Assembly: GCA_026391835.1 (NCBI GenBank)
Contig: JAPLDF010000077.1
Location: 1 to 64,000 of the forward strand
Source of the DNA: Bacteroidota bacterium
GTDB taxonomy: Bacteria; Bacteroidota; Bacteroidia; Bacteroidales; FEN-979
Length of the DNA stretch: 64,000 nt
Direction of reading: 5' to 3'
Part shown: positions 1 through 6,815 of the stretch, in pieces
How the letters are laid out: every line of letters begins with the position of its first letter
Position numbering within the stretch: the first letter of the stretch is position 1
Program-made: the position numbers and the translations under genes
The notes under the pieces: model-generated
Told to the model about the DNA's origin: nothing
What the model saw: only the letters and a program-made list of their open reading frames with translations
Databases searched by the model: none

Positions 1-1081
1 GATCATCGTTCCGATGTTGTATCTCCGTTATATCTTAAAGACTATTTTCACAAAACTGAATTACGTTTTTGATGATTCATTCTTTGCATCCGATTCCGAT
101 TATAATTCCCTGGCGTTGTTCAACCTGGTTGACTGCAACACGACATCAACCGGATATTTCAAATATGATGAAAACAAATTGTTACTCAATTACCATGTTC
201 CCATCATTTCCCTGAACAACTTCCTTTCAGGCCTTGAATCATTTTTCAATATCCGGTTTTTCATCAACAATTCAACCCGGACAATCAGGTTGCTTTCCCT
301 TGATGCTATTGTAAAATCCACAGCATGTACCGATCTCACTAAATCCATCATCTCATTCAGCACCGAATTGGAGGATAAAATCAAGGGATGGGACGTTAAA
401 ATGACCATTGATTCTGATGATTTGGTGGCTGCACAAGCCGCTATTGTTGAAAAAGATGCGATTGACCATATTAAGGATTCTGTTCAATCGGTCGCATTAT
501 TGCCACCATGGCCTTCGTCAGAGGTCGTTGATATGCGTTTTGTCCATGATGAAGGGATCTATTACAGGATGTGGCAGGATTTCACCTGGCACCCGGCGCC
601 ATCTGATATCGGCCTCGTTTCCCTGTTCACGGAGGTACTTTATAAGGATAAAGACCAGTCCATCTCGACACCGTTTTCAACCTTGTTTTCAGATTTTACC
701 ACGGGTGAAGGCATTATCGGCAATGCTATGATCAACTGGAAGGCCGTTACTCCAAAGCTTTTCTTCATGAAATATCAACTCACCGGTGGCTCATTGGGGC
801 AGCCAAGAGATACCGCCAATAGTTCCACCGCTACAAAAAATCTTTTTTACAACGGAGAAAACAGTCTGTTCAAGCAGAACTTCCTTAGTTTCCTTGATTT
901 CCGATTATCAACAAAGCTTGTGATCAATGTCGCTCAGCTCGGTTTCAACGACCTTCGCGATTTTGACTTTTCCAGGAAGTACATGTTCAGGGGTGTGAAA
1001 TATCTGGTCAAGTCAATCCAGGTCACGTTGAAAAAAGACAAGATCATGCCGGCGACGCTGGAGTGTTACAAATGTGAGTAA
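1..1081 (+). CDS. Phage-like structural protein of unknown function, 5' end cut by window
   Basis: The frame is open to the window edge (four codons precede the first ATG at 14), so the true start is probably upstream. About 359 residues are visible. I do not recognise a named family. The protein has no signal peptide or membrane segment and is rich in beta-prone stretches. Its C-terminus (RKYMFRGVKYLVKSIQ, then a short strand ending ECYKCE) resembles the end of tail or baseplate-type proteins in Bacteroidota phages; this is an impression, not a match. The position inside an element bounded by an integrase and a tRNA gene supports a prophage or other integrated-element origin. Function is otherwise unknown. 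Confidence 0.55.
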   Translation, partial: IIVPMLYLRYILKTIFTKLNYVFDDSFFASDSDYNSLALFNLVDCNTTSTGYFKYDENKLLLNYHVPIISLNNFLSGLESFFNIRFFINNSTRTIRLLSLDAIVKSTACTDLTKSIISFSTELEDKIKGWDVKMTIDSDDLVAAQAAIVEKDAIDHIKDSVQSVALLPPWPSSEVVDMRFVHDEGIYYRMWQDFTWHPAPSDIGLVSLFTEVLYKDKDQSISTPFSTLFSDFTTGEGIIGNAMINWKAVTPKLFFMKYQLTGGSLGQPRDTANSSTATKNLFYNGENSLFKQNFLSFLDFRLSTKLVINVAQLGFNDLRDFDFSRKYMFRGVKYLVKSIQVTLKKDKIMPATLECYKCE

Positions 1082-1130
1082 AGAAATCCGGGAAAGCCAC
1101 AGCATTCGGCATCGTTTTCTTATTTATCCG

Positions 1131-1138
1131 TATATTTG
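1131..1138 (+). promoter_or_regulatory. TAnnTTTG promoter box ahead of the structured element
   Basis: TATATTTG matches the Bacteroidota -7 consensus exactly. Predicted transcription start is about 1143-1145, which is the first base of the long inverted repeat that follows. No clear -33 TTG was found. Confidence 0.55.
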
Positions 1139-1142
1139 CAAT

Positions 1143-1256
1143 GAGTTACCATTGTTTATTTAAAACTGGAACGGGCATTTTGCCCGTTGTAAGTGTTTAA
1201 GAAACACAATCATAGTTCCAGTTGGATCAATGGTAACTCGGTACAACGGGTTTTTT
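1143..1256 (+). ncRNA. Nested-stem RNA element, possible small RNA or attenuator
   Basis: Perfect inverted repeats nest inside each other: 1143-1154 with 1228-1239 (12 bp), 1164-1172 with 1215-1223 (9 bp), and two inner hairpins, 1171-1177/1181-1187 and 1193-1198/1202-1207. Together they fold as an outer helix carrying two hairpins. A competing helix pairs 1183-1191 (CCCGTTGTA) with 1242-1250 (TACAACGGG), directly followed by six T at 1251-1256, as in an intrinsic terminator. The competing helix would break one inner hairpin. The element begins where the promoter at 1131-1138 would start transcription. It may be an independent small RNA or a leader controlling the gene at 1275. No Rfam family is recognised. 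Confidence 0.5.
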
Positions 1257-1274
1257 AGTGGTAAAAAAATCCGT

Positions 1275-1526
1275 ATGATACTATCTGTAAAACACCTCGC
1301 CATATTTATGCAGTGCAGTCAAAAGACTGCACAAAGACGCTCGAAAGAAATCAAAGATCTTTATGGGGTAAAGCACATTACAATATACCATTTGGCGGAG
1401 TATCTTGGTATTACACCAAAGCACCTCGCTTCATACTGGTTGCATGAAGCGACCAAACCAAATGGAGAAAAGATTGTATTTCCCCAATTAAAGACAAAAG
1501 TGGACAAATTGGGTCAAGGACAGTAA
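1275..1526 (+). CDS. Small HTH-like protein of the integrated element
   Basis: An 83-residue protein (MILSVKHLAIFMQCSQ...). The segment LAIFMQCSQKTAQRRSKEIKD looks like a helix-turn-helix in which a recognition helix with TAQRR follows a short turn. A second helical pair with LAEYLGITPKHL follows. I infer a DNA-binding role; no family is named. A longer reading from ATG 1230 is possible, but that codon lies in the 3' arm of the 12-bp outer stem at 1228-1239 and upstream of the T-run at 1251, so 1275 is preferred. It sits between a structured RNA and the integrase, a common place for small excision or control proteins. Confidence 0.45.
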   Translation: MILSVKHLAIFMQCSQKTAQRRSKEIKDLYGVKHITIYHLAEYLGITPKHLASYWLHEATKPNGEKIVFPQLKTKVDKLGQGQ

Positions 1527-1564
1527 AGATAGGAACAGCATTTTCTCAATCTTATTCATACATG

Positions 1565-1572
1565 TACTTTTG
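1565..1572 (+). promoter_or_regulatory. TAnnTTTG promoter box before a small ORF
   Basis: TACTTTTG is a perfect -7 box. The predicted start is near 1579, about 11 bases before the ATG of the small ORF at 1590. Confidence 0.4.
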
Positions 1573-1589
1573 TGAATAAATAGATAATA

Positions 1590-1739
1590 ATGCCCAAGAA
1601 ACCCAAAATACTGCCTGGTCTTACGAATTCCCGATCCCGAAAACAGGTTAAAAAGCTAATGAAACTGCCTAAGATTGTTCTGGCTGAACTTGTTCAGAAT
1701 TACGAGGCTTGTTTTCGGGAGGCTTCGCAAAAGCACTGA
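1590..1739 (+). CDS. Possible 49-residue basic protein, convergent with the integrase
   Basis: ATG at 1590 opens a frame to TGA at 1737-1739. The product starts MPKKPKILPG, is strongly basic in its first 30 residues (many Lys and Arg) and ends in a more acidic tail. It follows a perfect promoter box at a short distance and overlaps the 3' end of the integrase by 71 bases on the other strand. No homologue is recognised. It could be a small regulator of the element, or a chance frame; the promoter is the main support. Confidence 0.3.
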   Translation: MPKKPKILPGLTNSRSRKQVKKLMKLPKIVLAELVQNYEACFREASQKH

Positions 1740-2844
1740 CCATCTGTTCTTTCATTATTTGCTTTTCCAACTTGGCATATATCAGAGTTGTTTCAATACT
1801 TGTGTGACCAAGTATGTTCGATATTGTTGTAATTGGCACGCCCTTTCTCAGCATCCAGCTCGCGGCTGTGTGACGCAGCACGTAGGAAGTTAATACCTTC
1901 GACAACCCACAAGCTGCAGCCAGCACCTTAAGGTCCCGGTTATATCCCCACAAATCCCTGCATGGTATCAAATGGTCATGACCGGTATTCCGGTCAATGA
2001 TCTCCACCGCTTCGGGCAGAAGATATATTGTATACATTTCCCCGGACTTTTTTCGCAATCCTTCGAGCCAAACATCTGATCCGTCTCTCCTTAGATTTTT
2101 TTTAGTGAGTTGTTCGAGATCTTTATGGGTTATCCCTGTGAAAAGTTGGAAAACGGCACAATCTCTTGTCACCGATGCCGGTTGTTTTATCAATGCTTCT
2201 ATCTCGTTGTCATCCAGCCTTGTCCTGATCTTATTCTTTCCCTTGCTGAATGTGAATTTCAGATAGGGATTAGATCCATAAGCTAAAAGGTTTGCTTTGG
2301 TGGCCATGTTGACATAGGTCTTTACTACCTGGTGATGTTTGGCAATAGAGGGCTGTGCTTTTAATTCCTTTGATATGAACTGGTCAAAAGAAACAATATT
2401 AATATAAGTAAGGTCTGTGAACTGTTTGATGCCATGCTGTTCCAGTCTGTTTGCAACTCTGGTATGCAAGTACCTGGTGCCGCTGGCAATGTCATTCCTT
2501 GCTGCTATTTGATCACGCATAAAGGCCACAAATGATCCCGCAGCTTTCTTTTCCAGGGCGATATTGATTTCATTTCCGGTTAGCAGTCTGTTGCTGTCAA
2601 TCAGGATAAGCTCATGCGCCCTGATCTTTCCAACCTTATCTGAGATTTGATTATTCAGTTTAGTTGCAAATGGACTGTTGGTAATTTGCCGGGATTTGGC
2701 ATCCCATTCATTTGCAGGTATTTTCAGCCCGGTTGCAACATATTTACGGGTTCCATCAGGAAGATGTATTTCAATCTCAACAGGTGCATTCCCTTTGCTT
2801 CCTCTACGATCCCAAACAATTTTATAGGTAGAATAGTTTCTCAT
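1669..2844 (-). CDS. Tyrosine recombinase (integrase), Bacteroidota type
   Basis: A 391-residue site-specific recombinase that would integrate and excise the element. It has an N-terminal arm-binding region (about 1-90), a SAM-like core-binding domain (about 95-190) and a C-terminal catalytic domain. The catalytic box is visible near residue 320 as RHTAASWM, followed by LGHTSIETTLIYA with the nucleophile Tyr. The usual first Arg (TGLR..DL) is replaced: the sequence reads FTGITHKDLEQL. Loss of this Arg is known in Bacteroidota recombinases such as IntDOT. The gene starts about 190 bases from tRNA-Lys and reads away from it, the standard arrangement at the end of a tRNA-targeted element. Confidence 0.92.
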   Translation of the reverse strand: MRNYSTYKIVWDRRGSKGNAPVEIEIHLPDGTRKYVATGLKIPANEWDAKSRQITNSPFATKLNNQISDKVGKIRAHELILIDSNRLLTGNEINIALEKKAAGSFVAFMRDQIAARNDIASGTRYLHTRVANRLEQHGIKQFTDLTYINIVSFDQFISKELKAQPSIAKHHQVVKTYVNMATKANLLAYGSNPYLKFTFSKGKNKIRTRLDDNEIEALIKQPASVTRDCAVFQLFTGITHKDLEQLTKKNLRRDGSDVWLEGLRKKSGEMYTIYLLPEAVEIIDRNTGHDHLIPCRDLWGYNRDLKVLAAACGLSKVLTSYVLRHTAASWMLRKGVPITTISNILGHTSIETTLIYAKLEKQIMKEQMVSAFAKPPENKPRNSEQVQPEQS

Positions 2845-2858
2845 AATAGCATCAATTA

Positions 2859-2899
2859 TGTATCAATTTTGTATCACTTTTTGTATCAATATTGTATCA
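2859..2899. repeat. Four phased TGTATCA repeats upstream of the integrase
   Basis: TGTATCA occurs at 2859, 2870, 2882 and 2893, spaced 11, 12 and 11 bases, so all copies face the same side of the helix. The array starts 15 bases before the integrase start codon. It could be integrase arm-type sites or an operator. Confidence 0.6.
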
Positions 2900-3007
2900 G
2901 GAATAGTGCAATATTACGCATTATTTACCTTTATTTAATGAAAGAGATACTAACAAAAGAAACCTTGAAACCCTTGTAAATACTATCATTACGTTGAATA
3001 TCAGGCA

Positions 3008-3035
3008 TAAAAAAAGGAGGCCGTTAAGCCTCCTT
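3008..3035 (-). terminator. Rho-independent terminator of tRNA-Lys
   Basis: On the minus strand an 8-bp stem (3014-3021 with 3028-3035, loop of six) is followed by a run of T. It abuts the CCA end of the tRNA. Confidence 0.8.
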
Positions 3036-3110
3036 GGTGATCAGCCTGGGATTCGAACCCAGGACCCCCGCCTTAAAAGGGCGATGCTCTACCGGCTGAG
3101 CTAGCTAATC
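3035..3110 (-). tRNA. tRNA-Lys (anticodon UUU), CCA encoded
   Basis: The minus strand folds as a full cloverleaf: 7-bp acceptor (GATTAGC with GCTGATC, one G-U), D arm GCTC/GAGC, anticodon loop CTTTTAA giving UUU, five-base variable loop, and T arm CTGGG TTCGAAT CCCAG. The discriminator is A, and CCA is encoded at 3035-3037. The mature part without CCA is 73 nt (3038-3110). The integrase lies next to its 3' end, so the tRNA 3' half is the likely attachment site of the element to the left. The matching repeat would be outside the window. Confidence 0.95.
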
Positions 3111-3130
3111 AGCCTCTGAATTTGAGGGTG

Positions 3131-3138
3131 CAAAAGTA
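3131..3138 (-). promoter_or_regulatory. TAnnTTTG promoter of tRNA-Lys
   Basis: TACTTTTG on the minus strand lies about 20 bases upstream of the tRNA 5' end. Confidence 0.55.
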
Positions 3139-3202
3139 AGACAAATTATTAAAAATTAAAAATTTATAATTAAAAAAATTGCAGGTTTCCAGGTACTAAT
3201 CG

Positions 3203-3820
3203 CTAATAGGCTGATATGTCGCCCTTTCCGGCCCTGACGACGATCATTTCATCACCGGTGCAATCGATAACCGTTGAGGGAATGTTCCCGCAGGGCCCCG
3301 AATCGATCACGATATCAACCAGCTTATAAAACCTTTCGTAAATCAGTTCCGGATCTGTTTGATAATCAATAAACTCATCTTCCGAATGGATGGAGGTCGT
3401 CATGATCGGGTTCCCGAGCAGGTCGACGATCTGGGTGGGGACCTTGTGATCGGGGATCCGGATACCTACGGTCTTCTTCTTGCTCTGGAAAAAATGAGGA
3501 ACCGTGTTGGTGGCATTCAGGATAAAGGTGAATGGCCCCGGCAACGCCCGCCGCATCACTTTGAACGTACTGTTGGGAATCGGTTTCGAATAACCCGAAA
3601 GCTGGCTGAGATCGCTGCAGACAAATGAAAAGTTTGCCTTTTCGCGTTTGATCCCCTTGATCTGCGCTACACGGTCGACTGCCTTGATCTGGGTGATGTC
3701 GCAACCCATCCCGTATACCGTATCGGAAGGGTAGATGATCACCCCGCCGGAACGCAGGCAATCAACGACGATCTTTAAAAGCCGTTCGCTGGGGTTGTCG
3801 GGGTGGATCTTTAGAAGCAT
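3203..3820 (-). CDS. tsaC: Threonylcarbamoyl-AMP synthase (YrdC/Sua5 family)
   Basis: A 205-residue cytoplasmic enzyme that makes L-threonylcarbamoyladenylate from threonine, bicarbonate and ATP, the first step of the t6A37 modification of ANN-decoding tRNAs. The YrdC fold is shown by GGVIIYPSDTVYGMGCD near the N-terminus, the KxR-type motif KGIKREK, LPGPFTFIL, and the conserved VGIRIPDH. The length is that of the short form without the Sua5 domain. The start at 3820 has a 5' leader of about 95 bases that contains a heptamer repeat array, with a TACTTTTG promoter at 3921-3928. A tRNA-Lys gene, whose product is itself a t6A substrate, lies downstream; this may be coincidence. Confidence 0.93.
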   Translation of the reverse strand: MLLKIHPDNPSERLLKIVVDCLRSGGVIIYPSDTVYGMGCDITQIKAVDRVAQIKGIKREKANFSFVCSDLSQLSGYSKPIPNSTFKVMRRALPGPFTFILNATNTVPHFFQSKKKTVGIRIPDHKVPTQIVDLLGNPIMTTSIHSEDEFIDYQTDPELIYERFYKLVDIVIDSGPCGNIPSTVIDCTGDEMIVVRAGKGDISAY

Positions 3821-3856
3821 TTTCGATTTAGGATTTTCGATTTACGATTTATGATT
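3821..3856. repeat. Heptamer array (GATTTAC type), left arm
   Basis: Imperfect tandem copies of CGATTTA/CGATTTT fill the bases directly upstream of the tsaC start codon. They form an inverted pair with 3931-3966. Confidence 0.6.
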
Positions 3857-3920
3857 GCGCTGATGGTCCTGGAAAATAATTAGACGGATATGATATTGGA
3901 AATTTTATATGAGGATAATA

Positions 3921-3928
3921 CAAAAGTA
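3921..3928 (-). promoter_or_regulatory. TAnnTTTG promoter of tsaC
   Basis: TACTTTTG on the minus strand, about 95-100 bases upstream of the tsaC start codon. Confidence 0.5.
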
Positions 3929-3930
3929 GC

Positions 3931-3966
3931 AATAAATCGTAAATCGTAAATCGTTCAATCGTAAAT
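3931..3966. repeat. Heptamer array (AAATCGT type), right arm
   Basis: Three near-perfect AAATCGT units followed by a degenerate copy. The reverse complement matches the array at 3821-3856, so RNA across both could pair. A similar inverted pair lies at 22951-23070. Confidence 0.65.
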
Positions 3967-3973
3967 AAAAAAT

Positions 3974-4070
3974 GGGTAAGCCCCTTATATCGCACCGCTC
4001 AACCATCGTACCCTTGCTTTCTTCCAAACCTGGGGGAGTTAGTTGGGAGCTGGTCGTATAAGACTTACCC
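3974..4070 (-). ncRNA. ffs: Signal recognition particle RNA (small bacterial type)
   Basis: The minus strand gives a 97-nt RNA whose ends pair (5' GGGTAAG with 3' CTTACCC, extended by TTATA/TATAA). The apical part contains CCAGGTTTGGAAGAAAGCAA, which has the SRP domain IV signature: a GGAA tetraloop flanked by the asymmetric loop that binds Ffh. Bacterial 4.5S-type RNAs are about 100 nt. A perfect promoter box lies immediately upstream. This RNA partners Ffh for co-translational membrane targeting. Confidence 0.88.
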
Positions 4071-4074
4071 GCTG

Positions 4075-4082
4075 CAAAAATA
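4075..4082 (-). promoter_or_regulatory. ffs: TAnnTTTG promoter of SRP RNA
   Basis: TATTTTTG on the minus strand, four bases before the first base of the SRP RNA at 4070, matching the expected -7 to +1 distance. Confidence 0.7.
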
Positions 4083-4134
4083 CAAATTTATCAACCACTT
4101 TTAACAAGACTGTCGATTTTTTTGTAAGTTTGCC

Positions 4135-4142
4135 ATTCTGGA
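4135..4142 (+). promoter_or_regulatory. TAnnTTTG promoter of the DUF4199-glycosyltransferase operon
   Basis: TAAGTTTG lies 20 bases before the ATG at 4162, divergent from the SRP RNA promoter. Confidence 0.6.
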
Positions 4143-4161
4143 AACCTTAAAACCTACAACC

Positions 4162-4698
4162 ATGGAAGAAAAACCGCGTTCCGTCATGTCAAACGGTATC
4201 TATTATGGATTAATCACCGGTGGTGTCTTAATTGTTTTTTCACTGATCATGTTCCTCCTCGACCTTTACTTAAACAAGGCAGTGAACTGGATCGGCTATA
4301 TTTTCCTTGTCGCAGGAATGATATGGGGAACGCTTGAATTCCGGAAAAAATATTCAAACGGATTCCTTACATACGGCAAAGCTTTCACTTCCTGCTTCTG
4401 GATAGGCTTGTTTGCAGGCATCCTGTCATCGGTATACCTGTTTGTTTTTATCAAATTCATCCATCCCGGGTTTATCAATGAACTGCTTGAACAGGCGCGC
4501 GCAAACATGCTGACCTCAAGACCCGAAATGTCGGAGGAACAGGTGGAGCAGGCTTTGTCGATATCGGCAAAATTCATGTCGCCGGTCATGATGGTTGCAT
4601 GGGGACTGGCTGCCTATGCTGCCCTGTCGGCAATCATTGGCCTGATCCTTGCCATTTTCCTGAAAAAGGAAGACCCCTCTTTGAATACTACTGTGTAA
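4162..4698 (+). CDS. DUF4199 membrane protein
   Basis: A 178-residue inner membrane protein typical of Bacteroidota. Four membrane segments are visible at about 12-34, 41-58, 73-98 and 142-166. The loop after the second contains FRKKYSNGFLTYGKAF, the conserved stretch (F..G....AF) of DUF4199. Between segments three and four is an acidic soluble helix. Function is unknown for the family. It is 10 bases upstream of a polyprenyl-phosphate-type glycosyltransferase, probably in the same transcript, an association seen often in this phylum. Confidence 0.85.
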   Translation: MEEKPRSVMSNGIYYGLITGGVLIVFSLIMFLLDLYLNKAVNWIGYIFLVAGMIWGTLEFRKKYSNGFLTYGKAFTSCFWIGLFAGILSSVYLFVFIKFIHPGFINELLEQARANMLTSRPEMSEEQVEQALSISAKFMSPVMMVAWGLAAYAALSAIIGLILAIFLKKEDPSLNTTV

Positions 4699-4708
4699 TC
4701 CATACCGG

Positions 4709-5650
4709 ATGAATGTTTCTGTTGTTATCCCTCTCCTCAACGAAGAAGAATCCCTGCCTGAACTGGCATCCTGGATCGACCGCGTGATGCAGGCCAATCA
4801 TTATTCCTACGAGATCATCTTCATCGACGATGGCAGCAAGGACCATTCATGGCAGGTCATACAGGATTTAAAGAAAACAAATCCGTGTGTGAAAGGGATA
4901 AAATTCCGCAGGAACTACGGGAAAGCCGCTGCACTGAATGTCGGGTTTATCGCGGCTGCCGGCGATGTCGTGTTTACCATGGATGCTGACCTGCAGGACA
5001 GCCCGGACGAACTGCCCGAGATGTACCGGATGATCGTCGACCAGGGCTACGACCTTGTTTCGGGATGGAAGAAAAAACGGCACGACCCGGTTTCAAAGAC
5101 AATACCGACTAAATTTTATAACTGGTCGGCCCGGCGGATGTCGGGGATCAGGCTGCACGATTTTAACTGCGGGTTGAAAGCTTATAAAAATACCGTCGTG
5201 AAAAGCATTGAAGTGTATGGCGACATGCACCGCTACATTCCTTTCCTGGCAAAATGGGCAGGCTTTTCGAAAATCGGCGAAAAGATCGTGCATCACCAGA
5301 AACGGAAATTCGGCAAGACCAAATATGGCCTCGACCGCTTTTACAAAGGCTACCTCGACCTGGTCACCATTACCTTCACTTCGCGGTTTGGCAAAAGGCC
5401 CATGCATTTTTTCGGACTGTGGGGAAGCCTGATTTTCCTTGCCGGTCTTGGCATTGCAGGATACCTCGCGTATGAGAAATTTTTCAAACTGGCCTTCAAG
5501 ATGACCGAGCGCCCGCTGTTCTTTTTTGGATTGCTTGCCATGATCATCGGAACGCAATTGTTTGTTGCCGGGTTCCTGGGTGAACTTGTTTCAAGAAGCT
5601 CTTCCGACCGCAATAACTACCTGATCGAGGAGAAACTGGGGGTGGAATGA
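4709..5650 (+). CDS. Family 2 glycosyltransferase, dolichol/undecaprenyl-phosphate sugar synthase type
   Basis: A 313-residue membrane-bound GT-A enzyme that probably transfers a sugar from a nucleotide donor to a polyprenyl phosphate. The catalytic domain spans about 1-225: IPLLNEEESLPEL, IIFIDDGSKD, and DADLQDSPDELPEM with the metal-binding DxD. Two C-terminal membrane segments (about 233-253 and 268-293) give the DPM1/GtrB/ArnC architecture. The stop codon overlaps the next start (ATGA at 5647-5650), so the two glycosyltransferases are translationally coupled. The sugar donor cannot be told from sequence. Confidence 0.9.
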   Translation: MNVSVVIPLLNEEESLPELASWIDRVMQANHYSYEIIFIDDGSKDHSWQVIQDLKKTNPCVKGIKFRRNYGKAAALNVGFIAAAGDVVFTMDADLQDSPDELPEMYRMIVDQGYDLVSGWKKKRHDPVSKTIPTKFYNWSARRMSGIRLHDFNCGLKAYKNTVVKSIEVYGDMHRYIPFLAKWAGFSKIGEKIVHHQKRKFGKTKYGLDRFYKGYLDLVTITFTSRFGKRPMHFFGLWGSLIFLAGLGIAGYLAYEKFFKLAFKMTERPLFFFGLLAMIIGTQLFVAGFLGELVSRSSSDRNNYLIEEKLGVE

Positions 5651-6789
5651 AAGCCCCGCGAAAAATTGTGCTCATCGGGTCGGCCCATCCTTTAAGAGGA
5701 GGCCTTGCAACCTTCAATGAACGGCTGATCCGCGAATACCGCAACAACGGGGAGGATGCATACATCTACACCTTCAGCCTGCAGTATCCTTCGGTCTTAT
5801 TTCCCGGGAAAACGCAGATCTCATCGGAACCGGCTCCCGAAAACCTTCCTATATTTATCAAGGTAAACAGCATCAATCCGTTCAACTGGATCAAAACTGG
5901 CCTTGAACTTCGAAAGCAGAAGCCTGACCTGGTGATTGTCAAATTCTGGATGCCATTCATGGCACCCTGTTTTGGCACCATCTGCCGGATCATCAAAGGG
6001 AACAGGCACTCAAGAGTCATCACCATCATCGACAACCTCATTCCGCACGAACACAGGCCGGGCGACAGGCTGCTTTCATCTTACTGGATCGGCAGTGTTG
6101 ACGGGTGCGTGGCCATGTCGAAATCAGTGCTCGATGACCTTGAAACATTCGATGCGAAAAAACCGAAACTTTTTTGCCCGCATCCCCTGTACGATAATTT
6201 CGGGGATCCGGTTTCAAAACATGAGGCAGTATCCCGGTTAAACCTTGACCCGGCGTACCATTACGTTCTTTTTTTTGGATTTATCCGTGACTACAAGGGG
6301 CTGGACCTGCTCCTGGAGGCCTTCGCGGATGAGCGGTTGCACCAGCTCAACATCAGGCTGCTCGTGGCCGGCGAGTTTTACTGCGATCCAAAACCCTACC
6401 AGGAGATTATCGCAAAGCACCACATCGGGGATATGGTGATCATGAGCAACGATTTCATCCCCGACAGCAAGGTACTCGACTATTTCTGTGCCGCCGACCT
6501 GGTGGTGCAGCCCTATAAAAGCGCCACCCAGAGCGGCGTTACGCAGATCGCGTATCATTTCAACAAACCCATGATCATTACGGATGTTGGCGGCCTTGCT
6601 GAATTTGTGCCCCATGAAAAAGCCGGTTATGTCGTAAACCCCGTTCCGGCTGAAATTGCTGCGGCCATCGTTCGGTTTTACCGGGAAAACAAGGAATCCG
6701 AATTTTCGGCCAATGCGGCCATCGAAAAACAGAAGTATTCGTGGGCGAACATGGTGGATACTATTGACAAACTACTTGTTAGTCCATGA
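5647..6789 (+). CDS. Family 4 glycosyltransferase
   Basis: A 380-residue GT-B enzyme. The N-terminal domain holds GSAHPLRGGLATFNERL, the glycine-rich acceptor-side loop of GT4 enzymes. The C-terminal donor domain holds HYVLFFGFIRDYKGLDLLLEA and later PYKSATQSGVTQIAYHFNKP with GLAEFVPHEKAGYVV, the E-x7-E-like nucleotide-sugar site in degenerate form. No membrane segments are seen. It overlaps the upstream gene by four bases and probably works on the same glycan as that gene. Confidence 0.9.
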   Translation: MKAPRKIVLIGSAHPLRGGLATFNERLIREYRNNGEDAYIYTFSLQYPSVLFPGKTQISSEPAPENLPIFIKVNSINPFNWIKTGLELRKQKPDLVIVKFWMPFMAPCFGTICRIIKGNRHSRVITIIDNLIPHEHRPGDRLLSSYWIGSVDGCVAMSKSVLDDLETFDAKKPKLFCPHPLYDNFGDPVSKHEAVSRLNLDPAYHYVLFFGFIRDYKGLDLLLEAFADERLHQLNIRLLVAGEFYCDPKPYQEIIAKHHIGDMVIMSNDFIPDSKVLDYFCAADLVVQPYKSATQSGVTQIAYHFNKPMIITDVGGLAEFVPHEKAGYVVNPVPAEIAAAIVRFYRENKESEFSANAAIEKQKYSWANMVDTIDKLLVSP

Positions 6790-6815
6790 TTTACCGGCAT
6801 TGATACGGAGGCCTG

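Noticed and set aside
1228-1239. Integron attC site formed with 1143-1154
   Set aside because: The nested inverted repeats look similar in outline, but the core GTTRRRY/RYYYAAC sites are absent and no integron integrase is present.
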